This document shows, piece after piece, positions 46,801-60,700 of a stretch of DNA of 64,000 nt (within the stretch, counting starts at the first letter, position 1; each line of letters opens with the position of its first letter). Under the pieces are notes generated by a model. It was not told the origin of the DNA. It saw only the letters and a list, made by a program, of their open reading frames with translations, and made no database searches. The DNA comes from Cheilinus undulatus (taxonomy: Eukaryota; Chordata; Actinopteri; Labriformes; Labridae), in the NCBI RefSeq assembly GCF_018320785.1, contig NC_054879.1, positions 44,134,698-44,198,697 on the forward strand. Direction: 5' to 3'. Position numbers and translations under genes: made by a program.

Positions 46801-49800
46801 AAGATAAAACGTCCTAACTATAAGATTAAAAAGTCATAATTATGAGATAAAAATATACAAGATAAAACATCCTAATTATAAGATAAAAGGTCATCATTGT
46901 GAGAGAAAGGTGTATAAAATAAAAAGTTGTGATTATGAGATAAAAACTCATGATTATGTGATCAAAAATTATTAGATACAAACTCATAATTATTTATATA
47001 TCAAAATTTCGACTTTGTATCTCTTAATTATGACTTACGATCCCTATATTTTCTCTTTTTTAACTGTCACACTACTCAGTACGTCGTAGTGGTACCATCA
47101 ATTTTGTCTCGACAACTTTCATTAGTATTTTTAATAATTCTGTTGAACATAAATTCAAAAGCAATGTCTGATTTTCATGAATTAATTTTATTAATTTACA
47201 GTTATTTTTAATTGTGTCCATTTTAAGCTATTTCAGTGACCATTGTGGGTATTTCTTTCAACAGTTTTGTCCATGAGTGCATGTTAGTTATTCACTGATA
47301 GTACGGCTGCATTTTCATGTGTTTGCTATTTAGAGGCAAGCAAACTATGCACACAACTTGTTTCTTGTTTTTGTAAAAAAAAAAATTTAAACAAACATAT
47401 TTGATAAGGCATAAAAGACTAAGAATATTAGAAGGCTGGAAGTGCTGTACAGTAGCAACATGGTCTCTACTTCAGACTGTTGTTGTATGGCTTTCACAGG
47501 GTGTGTCTGCTAATAGCTGGTGGATGAGTACAGACTGAATGCCTTCCTGGAGGATGCACGAGCGCTGGGCTGCCCTGGGACCAGCTAATGCAGTGCAGGG
47601 AATGAAGTAAGCATGTTACTGCGAAATGCTGTGAGCACTAGAGTCAATGGGTTCTGGATTTGGGAAATGCACCATTGTAGTGCAAGGATGTTTTTATTGG
47701 TGCAAAATCCACTAGAGGTTTTTTTACCCCAGAAAAAGAAAGAATCAAGTAAAAGAAAGAGAATCAAATAATTCATTGGGATTTAGAAATTCTTTTAAAA
47801 ACAGTTTTTGCTGGGGGACAAATCCATTTATATAATATTGTCAGTAGACAATCTACTCAAAAGTGGAAAAAAAGACAAATCAGAGTACATAAGAAGTAAA
47901 TATCAACAATAGCAATGCTACAGTCCTCTTTAAGTCAGTATTTCCTTCTCGCATTTCCTCTGTGTGCTCTTCTCCCCTCTTTAGAAGAGGATTTAGCTCT
48001 AAAGCACTTAGACTTAAATAGTATGTAATGTAATTTTGCATGCCAGTATTTTCCTGCCTGTATGGTCTCTCCATGTTTAAAGGGTATTGGGTCTTTAGGG
48101 GCAATATGACGTCATGCTTTCTCCTCTTTGTCAGGCTGGGGCAGTGATCCTAAACGCGAGGCTCTAAAACCACATGTGGCTATTTTATGTCTTAATTTGA
48201 ATCATTATAACCCCACAAAACCTTAAAAAAGGGAAACTTGGGCATCATTTTTGCAACCTGTAACTCATTTTTTTGTCACTTCTCACCCATTTCTGCCACT
48301 TTCTGCCCTTATTCTGCCACTTTTTCTACCTATTTGGTAACTTTTCCCCCAGTTTTTGCCATTTTATGCCTGCTTTGCCCCTTTTGACCCATTTTTGCCA
48401 GTTTTTGGACCATTTTTGCCACTCTCTGCTGCTTTTTGCCCACTTTTCCCACTTTTTGCTGCTTTTAGCTCATTTTAGTCAATTCTCACTCATTTTTGCC
48501 GCTTTCTACCTTTTTTGCCACTTTCCCCGTTTTTGTCACTTTTCAACCAGTTTTTGCCACTTTTTAGCCTTTTTTTCACCATTTTTGCCACCTTTAACTC
48601 AATGTTTGCCATTGATGTATATATATGTCAAAGTGTTTTTTCAGCGGCTGGCACAAGGGGGCGCTCTCACGCTCCCTGTGAGTAATTTTAGGGCTTCTGG
48701 GATACGTAGTCGGAACACTACAGTCAGAAGCCACGGTAGATCAAAGCCACAGAGATCAGAGGTGGAGACCCTGGGGTCAAAGAGCAGAGCGATCGTTATG
48801 GAGATAATCTGAGCTAAAAGTTCTAAAATAGACGCTGGAAGAAACTTTAAACGTTTGCCTGAGAAATCGCTTACTCACTGAAACGACACTGAACTTAACG
48901 ACAGCGAATCCAGGGATCAGCACTTTCATTCATCTGCCTATGCCGGCCAAGAGGCTAAAGAATGCCGCAAGGTCTCGGAGAAATAAGGCAGCCTCTCGCC
49001 AGCTGGATGCATACAGCGACGACACTTCAGAGACAGACTTTTCCGACCCAGACTCTGAGGAATGGCTGCTGAGTGAGCGAAGCGGATCTTGTTCTCCACC
49101 CCAGAGCGATGAAGGTAGGTTAACGTTAGGAACCCACTGATTATTCAGCCAAATTTATCGAATGAAACCATCACCCATGCGCTCCTGCTCTGTGATTTCA
49201 GAAGCAGACTTGAGAGAAGAACAAGCCCCATACAGTTCTGCAACACTGTCTGTTAGCAGAAAAAGAGGTAAGGACAAAAAAATTCTATATTATAGATTAT
49301 ATTTTATATATATATAACATATCATATATTATATTACTTCTATAATTCACAGGCAGTGCCAGGGGACACACAAGCACGAGAGGACGTGGGCGTATAGGGG
49401 GGTCACGTGGAGGCCGTCCAATTCCAGAGTGTGAATGGCATGACAGTGACTGGAAGCATTGTTATCAATTTTACAATGAAATAACATTTGTAATACAATT
49501 TTCAGATGCCTTTTATGTCATTGAGGGCAAAACTATAACATTCAAATCACTGTTTTGCTTGACAGACTCTCTTTCACAAAAATGCATTTTTCTCAGCTTT
49601 CTAGAAAAAAAGTGGTCTTTTTGGTGAAACTAGCCTCTATTCAACTTCAGTTAAATCAAGAACAGAATAAGGTGCAAACAAACATTATTTTTCCATAATG
49701 AAATAGAGAGTTTCTTCTTTCATTTGAGCTATTTGGTGTTTTCAGAGTCACAGTACAAAATATTCTGTGGGTCTTGAAAGATGACTCAAAATAGCCAAAA

Positions 49801-52800
49801 ACGCTGGCACAAGCCACTTTCCATTTTATAAAAGGACTGGCACTCAATGAGTTAACTTATCTTTATTACCACTTCAACCCATTTTTGCTGCTTTTCACCA
49901 TTTAGATTGCGAAGGAATTTTTCAACAATTTGGCCCTTTGGTTGAGCAGGGTTGAGTAAGACTGGGCTGGGGTAAAAGCGCTTCAATGAAAGATACCACC
50001 CTAAATATAACAACAAATATGACAAATGTGACACTACTTGTGATGTAGAGCTAAAATAAAGCGTTCCTTACCACGCGGCATACAACTGCATCTGATGAGA
50101 GGCTGCTGAAATCTTCTGTGTTTAGGTTTTCAAAGTCCGACTCGCCCACAGCGATGGGGACAGTCACAGTCAGACTGGGATTGTTGATGAAAGACATGAT
50201 AGAATCATCGCTTTTACTGATCACTATGTACTTGTCTCCATTTTTGTCCACTCCGGTAACATCCGCATTTCCATTCCTGGGGAAGTCTTTAATGGTGTGG
50301 TTGGGGACGCCGTTCGGCCCCAAAGATTTCTGCAGCTCCTCCAGAGATTTGTCCTCACCCTTTCCTTTCTTTGTATACCTGAGACAACAGCGGCTGTAGT
50401 GACTTCGAAGCGCCGACTTGGCGTAGGCGATGCCGTTTTGAATCCGTCCGATGGCTATCGTCAGATTGTTCATCTCTGGGTCTTCTTCATTTGCTTCCAG
50501 TTTGTCAGCACTGAATGAACTCAGCAGCAGGGCCAGGAACAGATTCAGAACCTTTTAGATAAAAACACAACTTTAAGATTACATTAGCAAAGCACATGAA
50601 GAATTGTTGGACAAGCTGACGTCATGAATTGACCATAAAAGATTATAATGTACCACAAGGTTTCCAATAACCATGACCATCATGTACACAATGATGCACA
50701 TGGTCGTCCCGGACACCTCCATGCAGTCCCACATGGTCTCTATCCACTCTCCACAAAGCACTCGGAACACAATGAGGAATGAATGGAAGAAGTCATTCAT
50801 GTGCCATCGGGGCAGAGTGCAGTCTGCAGAGATTTTACACACACAGTCCTTGTAGTTCTTTCCAAACAGCTGCATGCCCACCACGGCAAAGATGAACACG
50901 ATAATGGCCAGCACCAGCGTCAGGTTGCCCAATGCCCCCACAGAGTTACCAATGATTTTGATAAGGGTGTTGAGAGTGGGCCAGGATTTGGCCAGCTTAA
51001 ATACTCGCAGCTGTAAAAAAGAAAAAAAAAAAGTTATTTCACAGGTTTCAAAACTCAAAATACACGTGAAAATATTGGTGATGACACCCATATTTAAACC
51101 TACCAATCTGAACGACCTCAGGACAGACATCCCGCCCTGTTTTGCCAAAAAAAGCTCCATCAAGCTTAAGCTGACAATGATTGCATCAAAAATATTCCAT
51201 CCCTTCTGGAAGTAATAATATGGGTCCATGGCAATGATTTTAAGGACCATTTCTGCTGTGAAGATTGCAGTGAATACCTGTGGTTGGAATAAAAACAGAT
51301 TCACCATAAATGTTCGAATAATTACAGGGTCCTTTATTTACTTCACCACAGAAGGTACCAGGTCTTTCTACAAAGTAGGCTGGTGTTATGAGTTATGAAA
51401 GGAATTTATTTCAAATTCTCTTGTCTGGGGAGTGTAATTGTTCATTTAAGTGGGGAAAATGAACATGTTACTATTCATTATTGATAGAAAAACAATGCAG
51501 GGAAGTTTATTGTAGACACAGAGGAAGTTTTGAAAACACAGCGTAATTTCTGGGTGTGTGCAGAGAAAGTTTACCGCATTTGCAGAGAAAGTTTGCAGCA
51601 TGTGCAGAGAAAGTCTGCAGCATGAACAGAGAAAGTTTAGTGTGGATGCAGAGGTAGTTTTGACAATGCACAGAGAAAGTTTCGTACACATGCAGAAAAG
51701 CTTTTGTGCACATGCAGAGAAGGTTTTGACTGCATGCAGAGAGAGCTTGATATGTGTGCAGAGAAAGTTTTCAAGCATGTGGAAAGACAGTTTAGTCTGG
51801 ATGCAGAGGATGTTTTAAAAACACAACGACAAAGTTAAGTACGCATGCAGAGACGGTTTTGATTGCATGCAGAGAAAGTTTTCGAGCATGTGGAGAGAAA
51901 GTTTAGTGCGGAAGCAGGAGAAGTTTTGAAAACGCAAAGAGAAAGTTTCGTAAAAAAAAAGCAGAGAAGGTTTTACTGTGTGTAGAGAAAGTTTTGAGCA
52001 TGTGGAGAGAAAGTTTAGTGCAGATGCAGAGGAAGTTTTGAGCGTGTGCAGAAAGTTTTAGAGAAATTTTTAAGCCACAGAGAAAGTTTTGTAAATATGC
52101 AGAGAAAGTTTTTGAGTGCGGGTAGAGAACATTTTGTAAGCCTATAGAAGTTTTGTGCACATGCTGAGCAAGCTTTGATCCAATGCAGAGAAAGTTCTGA
52201 GCAAGTGGAGAAAAATCTTAAAGACTGGCAGTTTCACAAGCATGCAGAAGCAACCCGAACGAGAGGAGAATGGTTTGAGAAGGAGTGCGTGTAAACGTGA
52301 GAAAGCAAGATTTAAGAGTAAGCAGAAATTCAAGCACAAAGAGAGAAAACATAGGCACAAATAGGCAGTGTTGAACACAGACAGGAAAGTTTCAAGCAAA
52401 ATCTGAGAGCAAAATCAAGACGTCGTGCTCTCATAACATTTAAATGATCTCTTGGGTTCTGCAGCAACAATGACATGCATTCACAATTAAAATGAGCCAT
52501 TTGTACTGCAAAACATGTTGTATAAGCTGCACTTTTAACACCTAATTATCTGTAAAATGTTGGCTGCAGCTTCAACACTTAGACGGCTTTTAAATCTGTA
52601 TGAAGTGCTGAAACATGCAACGTCAACGTCATGTGCAGCTAGCACCAGTGCACATGGCCTGCTGACACTAGCAAAAATTCACTCTATTCATTTTGAACTG
52701 GAAGTGACTGCTTCACTGCTCAAAACATGCTGGAATACGTATCAACACACACCAGACCAGCAGGGTCACAAAATTTAACTAGTTACATCATTTAACATGG

Positions 52801-55225
52801 ACTTCATGCATAACTTTGGACATAACTTGTACCAGGCTGCTGGTCTCTAATTAACTACAGGTTATCATTTAAGGATTTATGATATTAGACACTGACAAAT
52901 GCAAAAATTACATTTTTACTTTAACCATTCTAGTGTACAACCCTCTCACCTGATTGCCTACACTCAGCATCTCAGAGAATCCTGGTTTCATTGGTTGATG
53001 CTCCATAGCCATAAACAACGTGTTGACAGCAATGCAGATGGTGATGGTCAGGTCAGCAAATGGATCCATTACCATGAGGTTAATAAACTTCTTGATCTTC
53101 AACCATGTTGGACAACATTCCCAGATGAGAAAGGTGTGGGCAAAATCATACCAGCAAGGAGGACACTTCTGCCTTGACTCTTCGAGCTCTGAACAAATCA
53201 AAAATGTATCTTTTAAAATCAAAGTTTCAACAAAATATCTAGTATGCATGCTATGCTGCATAGCACCTACCTTCCATTGTGCTTGTTATGACACTAGCTA
53301 CACTTTGTGCTCTCTGTCTGGTCTCCGGACCCTCAAGGAAGTCCATACACTCTGGGTTTAGTCCTCCACCGGTGTCAGTGGTGTCAGCCTGCAGATAGAG
53401 AACACTGTCAAAGATGCAACTGTGCCATAAAAGTAGGTAATGTGCAACCATGTCTACACAATCGCTACAACCAAAAATGCAGCGTGAAGCACAGTGCTAA
53501 AAAAAAGTATTCACCCACTTGGATTTTTTCTGTTTTTAATGATTATAAATCAATCATGATCAATATAATTTGGCTTCAAATATATATATATATCTATATA
53601 TATATATATCTATATCTATATATAGATATAGATATATATATATATCTATATATATAGATATAGATAAATATATATATATATGATCAAGTGGTAGAAAGTT
53701 CTTTGGTCTGATGAGACCAAAAATGGAGCTTTTTGGCCATCATACAGGTGCTTTGTTTGGTAGTCACTGAACACTGCACATCACCACAACAAACCATCAC
53801 CACTGGTAAAGCACGGTGGTGGCAGCATCATGCTGTAGGGATGCTTCTCATCAGTCAGCCCTGGAAGGCTTGTAAAGGTCGAAGGTAAGATGGACACAGC
53901 AAAATATGGGAAAATTCTTAAGGAACTCTTATTCAGTCTGCAAGAGAACTTTGACTTTGGTGAGGAATTAATTTTCCAGCAAGACAATGACCCAAAGCAT
54001 ACAGAGAAAGCCTGATTAAGACCTATCCACACAGACTCAGCTGTGATTGCAGCCAAAGTTGACTCTACTAAATACTGACTTGAAGGTAGAGCTGGGCAAT
54101 TAATCGAAAAATAATCGAACCCGACATTTAGAACCGAGGTAAACCTGATGTGCCAATTATTTAAAATTTTTTCCCCTTGTAATTCTCTCTACTAATGTAG
54201 CACCCCCTTAAAAACAAACTACTGGCTGTATAGTCATGTGTTAGGAAGCCAGTTGTTGCAGGGCATATAGCCTGCTCGAAAGCCAAGAGAAGAAGAAGTA
54301 CTAGTTATGTGACACCATCCTATCTAGTCTGCTAAAACTCAAACATGGACACAACTGTGTAATGTGAGCAGCAAAGTTATTTCAACTTTTTATACAACAG
54401 TATAAAAATAATTTATGTTGTTAGCAAGAAATACAAGTTGTTTATTTTCTACTTTTCAAGGGAAATTGGACTTTTTACAAAAAAGCCCTTTTCATTTCAG
54501 GTGATGTGTGTTTTGACTTCAAATGTTTCAATAAATAACCATCAATTGTTTTTCTGTGCATGTTCCTTTCAATTATTTGTTTTAAAAGTCTACAAATATT
54601 TACAGAACAGTCAGAGGTTTGGGGTAGAATAATCGTTCATTAATTGTAACTGAGGTAAAAAGTTCAATTAATCGCGGTTTTCATTTTTGCCATGATTGCC
54701 CAGCCCTGCTCGAAGGGGGTGAACATTTATAAAATCCCTTATTTAAAGAACATATTTTTATTTAATACATATTACTTTTTTTTCTTACTTTGACATTAAA
54801 GAGTTTTTTTGTCAAAAAGCTAACTTATATTGACCATAACTAATTTCTGTAATTAATAAATGGCTACAATCTTCACTTGTCCTTCCATAGGCGAAGGTGT
54901 AAACATGTAAATATGTAAATATTCTGTTATTGTTAATTATTAATATTTCTTGTTAATATCGCTAATTTTAGTTATACTGTATTGAAGTATTGTTTGCACG
55001 TATTGTTTCTTACTTTTGTTATATATTCTTATTTCTCTCTCTTGTTAAGCAGCTGTAATAAACAAATTTCCCCAACAAGGGATCATTAAAAGTTTATCTT
55101 ATCATCAAAGGGATGAATACTTTTTATAGGCACTGTATTTTGAGAAAAGCAGACATAGAAAACAAGTAAAATGTATCTTATTATAAATAAAAGTTGGATT
55201 TTACTACCCAAGGCTGAATTATCTC

Positions 55226-55270
<45 letters not shown>

Positions 55271-57696
55271 GTAAAACTGTATTCATGATGAGTTGGGGTT
55301 TAGGGTTAGTATCAGGTCAAAAAATGTAATATGAATCACATTAGCCTCAACTGTAATTCATGTTTTGTGCTATTAAGTTCACATTAGTGTTAAAAAAAAA
55401 AAGATGGTTAAAATAATAAACATTACGCTTTTATCATCAACCTGTTAGCATTGTCACAATGAGCTTTGACATTATCATTAAGAACAGAGTTTTGCTGAAA
55501 CTGCACTGGCACAAAGCAAGAATGGAATTCTTCTATAACTACACTAGGGATGTTTCGATACCATATTTTCCTTCCCGATATGATTCAGATACCAAGGTGT
55601 TGGGTATCAGCCAATACTGAATACTGATCCGATACCAGTGTGAACCTTCTAGACTGACTGTGCAGACTAGAAAATTATTTTAGACCTATATTTGACTCAG
55701 AACATGGCTTTACAAATAAAATCATAACGTACAGCATCTCTGTGACCCCAAAGTTGTTTTGCTGCTGATTATTGAGTTTTGCTGGTCAATATTAAAATAA
55801 CAAAAATACAGGGGGCTGCATCACAGGATCCATATTGTGCTCTATCTGGGCAGCATGATGTGATTACAGAACAGCCTGCATCTGGCTGACAGACCCTCAC
55901 AAAGAGTAAACAATATGGCTGTTAGCATACGCATTAGTATTAGTACTTGAGCTAGTGGTAATAAATGATCCTTATTCGATCAAATGGATTTGTTCATTCA
56001 TTTTTTCAATGTCGCGTCTACTGGTGTGGATTTAATCCTTGAAGTCCCCAAAAGCCACACGAGGCTCTCTGAAAATGCTGCCGCAAGGGATTCAACGGCA
56101 TCAATGGGAAAGCACAACGTCTAGCTTCAAGAGGAAAACAAGAGGCAATAATTTATGGTTCAAAAGTTATTTAACTTTTGATGAACTGTGTCACTTCTTG
56201 TCGTGTACGACAGCACCGGTCTGGAAGGCATTTTAACGATCACATTCAGAGAAAAACTGTCACGCAGCCAACATTTTTTGCTGCTGCAGTGGGTCCTTAA
56301 CTTCTTCTTCGCTGCTCTTAAGCAGTAAGAGCACAGTAGCCCGTGCATGATGTGCTTTCCAGCAGCGAAGGAGAATTGATTTTATAGTGCTAACAATTTG
56401 CATGGCTAAATGAAGCAAAATATAAAGCTAAACCAAATGGTATCGGATCGGTGCATAAACTCGTGTACTCGCCGATACCAACACCTGCATTTTAAGCAGT
56501 ATCGGACGTATTTCCGATACTGGTATCGGAATCGGAACAACCCTAAACTATACACACAAAATCAAAACAAACAACACTTGAAAATTAAAAATAACATATA
56601 AAAATAAATATAAGCATAATAAAAAAGGATGTTGTAATTGATCAGAAACATTATGAGATATGAATAGCATGTTTGCATTTAATTCTTAGCATTCAGCACA
56701 AAAATCTGCATAAAAATGCCTTAACACAAAATAAAAAAGTCATGTTATGCCAAAATAAAAGGAAAATAGGCCAAGATGTATTTTTCTACTTAATTCATGT
56801 GATCCAAAAGTTGTCATTGGATATATAAAAATCAAAAACATGCTCCAGAAATCTGTTAGAAGCGTTGTGACAAGCCTTCTAAAGCCCTAATCAGACATAC
56901 ATTTAGTATAGATTTTATTTCACTCATTTCCTGTTGTTTCCTCAAGATTTCAACTAATTTGTGCTTTTATTTTGAGAAAAAAAATGCTTGTTTCTGGTGA
57001 TAAGAGTTGATTTCTTAAGATCTCCAGAGAACGACTACGATTAACTTTGTATCCCAGGAAAACCAGTTGTTACCTTGAGATGCCAAGATAAACAAGCTGA
57101 GATATGAAGGAAAAAAAAAGTTTACTAATCTTTTTTATGGGAATCCACATATGATCTGTGAATTTCAATAAAGTGCAACAAAAGAAGGGCAGCCAGCAAT
57201 GGACAAAAGAAGAAGAAGGTAAAAATAAAAAGCTATAAGCAGTGAAAAAGCCGTTCCGCTCCGACAGCCTCTCTTACATTGTCTCCTGTAGAGGCTGCAT
57301 CTACCGTCACTGTAGGCAGAACGAGCCCCACAGGTGAAGATGGCAGTGAATTCCATCCCACCAGAGACACAACCCCATTGCGGTCTACAGAGCTGTGTTT
57401 GATTCCATTGGGTTGAAGTAAGAAACTGGAAAAAAAGCTGCCCTGGCTCACACTGCTGCTCTGTCGATCTCGAGTGCTGGGAAAAAACAGAGAACCCCTC
57501 CGACTCAGGTTGTCTTCAAAAATGCTGTTCTCATCATCGGCAAACTCGTTTTCTGAGCCCCCGTCCTGTGCTTGGCTCCGGAAACTGAAAATGCTGGTCC
57601 TGCTGTTCCGTCTGGGTGAGAACAAGGGCCCACGAAAACTCAGAAAGGACTAGGAGAGAAAGATATTCTTCAGTGGACACTTGGGACTGATTTGAT

Positions 57697-57727
<31 letters not shown>

Positions 57728-60700
57728 TCATAAGAACGAAGGAAATTAAAGTGTTTGTGTGATGAGGCGATGAAACACGGCATGATGAAGATGATAAAAA
57801 CAGCTTGTGATCAATGCAGAGAATCAGCTGATGAGGATGATGATGATCATGGTGAAAGAGGAACAAACAAAGATGATGAGTGTTCTGATAGAAGTGATTT
57901 TGAGAATGATGAAGATGACAGTAATAATGGTGGTGGTTATGATAATGCCAAGGAAACAAAAAGATGATAATGAAGATGATGATGTGCTCATGATGACTTT
58001 AAAGATGATGACAAAAAATAAAGATGGTGGTGAAGATGACTATGGCAATGATGATGAAGATGGTGGAGATGATGATAAAGATGATTCTGATTAGGATGAT
58101 CACGGAGACAATGAAAAAGGTGATGATAAAGATGGCATTAGGATGATGATTGTAGCGAAACTGTAATGATGGTCACAGTAAAGAGGTACTGTGTAAGAAG
58201 AGGAACCAAAACAGAAAAAACACTTTGCACATTTATTTCATTAGACAGGTCCATCAAGATTTAGAGTTAAATTCCTGCACACAGTCGAACTTGCAAACAC
58301 ACTTAATTAGCAATGTTGAAGTGCTGGAGGTTCGACAGTTTGTGAAAACTGGCACGACTTAAACAAGGCATACACTGTGCAATTATAAGCCAGCTCTGTA
58401 ATTGTTGTGGTGTAATGTCAGCTAACACGACAACTGAATCTCTTAAAGGTGGCCTTACACCTAACGTTTACTATTTGAAGCTATACTGTACCCTTCTAAT
58501 CATAAAAATCCAACAAAAATGGTCCTGGAAAGGCCAACCATCATCAAAATCCATCAAACAATTTAAGGCCTAAATAGGGTTTTCTCTCATTATTCTCCAA
58601 AAAATTCATCAAGTTCTGATAAAACCAGTGTTTAAGCAGCATCCACGTTAATCTCTTCCATCATAATTGCACTTGCCTCTTGTTGCTGCTTGCTGGCGTC
58701 ACGACTCCGCCACGCCTGAAAGTACTGCCCCTCATCTCTTATTGGTCCTGTCACTTTCTAACCGGGCCCAGATGGTTCAGAGGGGAGCTTTGCGATATGG
58801 ATTCGCCAGTGAAAACAGGGAAACGGGCGAATCCATCTGCTTTGCAAGGTTCACTACGGGTTTGCTGGAAACTAAATTTAACAGAAGTGAAAGCTTTCCG
58901 CTGTAATTTATAAAAATCTCACACTAATTGATGATAAATGCATTAACGGATATGTGTCACACTCTGCTCTAAGGCTTTGGGTAGTTTTGTTGGTATTTGA
59001 GACCTCAGTCAGGAAGCTCTTGTTTGTTGTCTGCTTATTCATTTGCCCGGTAAGAGCTGATGTCATAAAAACGATCAGCTGCAGGCTTTTAGTCCCTCCC
59101 TTTTACAGATGTCTATGGAGTTTTAATAAACTTTTTTTCCTGCTTAAGGTCTAGTAATGAGAATTTGCCATTAAATGTTTGTTTGCAAGTCAGACATGGC
59201 AGAGGAGTTTGCCTGTAAGAAGAGAAACTAACAATTAAATAAACATCCTGGTTATGAGTGACAAGTACAAGAGTATAAGAAATTGATGAAGACCTTGAAG
59301 ATAGTCTTGATGCAAATAATATGAAAACAAACAATGTATAACCTAAAAACTGTGTTATTGCTTGAACTCACTGATAACTTTTAAGTCAAAAAACTGTAAG
59401 AAATTCAAGCAAAACAAGGAAAATTTTCAACATTCAAAATTCTGATCCATGACTTTGACACTCCAATTGTTAGAATTATCTGCAATTCAAACAACTGTAA
59501 TGTGAGTTTGATAATGGACTTTTGAATCCATGTGTTTATCCTGTCTGTCACTCATTCTGAACTCTGGATGGAGATTGACAAAAGCCAGCAAATGTTATTG
59601 ACAAAATCTGACAGGGCCTGACAACAGATTCTCTATCAGCCATTTCATTCAGAGCATGGTGGATAGAGCAGTGGTCTTTCCTGAGTTTTAAATGTCATCT
59701 GTCAAACTCTCAACAACAGAGAATATCCTGTGCTAATGTAGTTTAGTGGATCTGTACCTGTAAAACAAAATCTTGTTCAGTTTAAATATTCTTGGTAGCT
59801 TAAGACTGAACATGATCAAAACAGAGTAGGTAGATGCATATCACACTGTAAACTGTAAAAGAATATTTAAGTTTCATTAACGAATGGTGGATTATACTGA
59901 ACCTGATGTGCAGTTGAGCATTTCATGTCATAGTTGAGAAGGTTTGCATCCACAGAGAAGCGGCAGCGAGCTTTCTTTATGCTGTCCTGGGAATCTGATT
60001 TAGGGAAGTTCCCATCAGCTCCTTTTCCCTCTTCCTCTTTCCTTTTCCTCCGCCTGTTGCGTCTTTCCTTGGCGCTTTTGGAGCTGAGCTTGGAGGCGCC
60101 AGACGAGCTCTCGGTGCCTCCACCTTTGTCTCCAATCCCCTCGCCTTCTGCAGCAGCTGCAGCTGCTGCTGCCTAGACCGGGGAAAAGAGGAAAATTAAG
60201 CTTAAAATCATTGTTATATTGTTGTCATAAAGACATTTTCCTGCATGGAAAACTATTCTAAAACTTTTTTATACAGTACAGTACGTTATGACCAATCAGC
60301 ATATAGAATATATTTTTAATAATGTAATATATATGTTATTTTATCCTATAACAGAAAATTGGCAAGGCCATGACCATGCTTTTATAAATACTGATCTTAT
60401 TACATTAAAGCATATGTGCCTCTGGTCTGTCCACAATCCCCCCAAGAATCCTAACCCCACATGCCACATTTCAGAAAATGCGTGCTGAAACAAGCCGTTC
60501 TCAGATTTTCCCCTCATGATGTCATATGGGGAGCTACCACCGACCCCAGGTTCGTTTGGCCCCTCTTGGAAGACAGTTCCGCCCTCCTCTCCTGATCCTC
60601 CTCTCAGGGCAGCTGGCAGCTGAGAGGAGGATCAGTAGAGCCACATCCATTCAGCCACATCAATTTCCAAAGAGGGGCAGAGTCAGAAAGCTCATTAACA

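Larger units (their letters stand above)
53492..55135 (+). mobile_element. Tc1-like transposon remnant with two nested insertions
   Basis: The left terminus CAGTGCTAAAAAAAAGTATT and the right terminus GAATACTTTTTATAGGCACT are inverted. Between them are broken transposase pieces (GGTCTGATGAGACCAAAAAT, CAAGACAATGACCCAAAGCA). A TA microsatellite at 53577-53680, a hAT element and a LINE-like tail lie inside. Confidence 0.8.

Noticed and set aside
48273..48812. 179-residue Phe-rich frame
   Set aside because: Translation of the TTTTTGCCACTT array running into the piggyBac-type element.
57755..58094. Acidic Asp/Glu-rich frames on the plus strand
   Set aside because: They follow from GAT and GAA triplet repeats in an intron.
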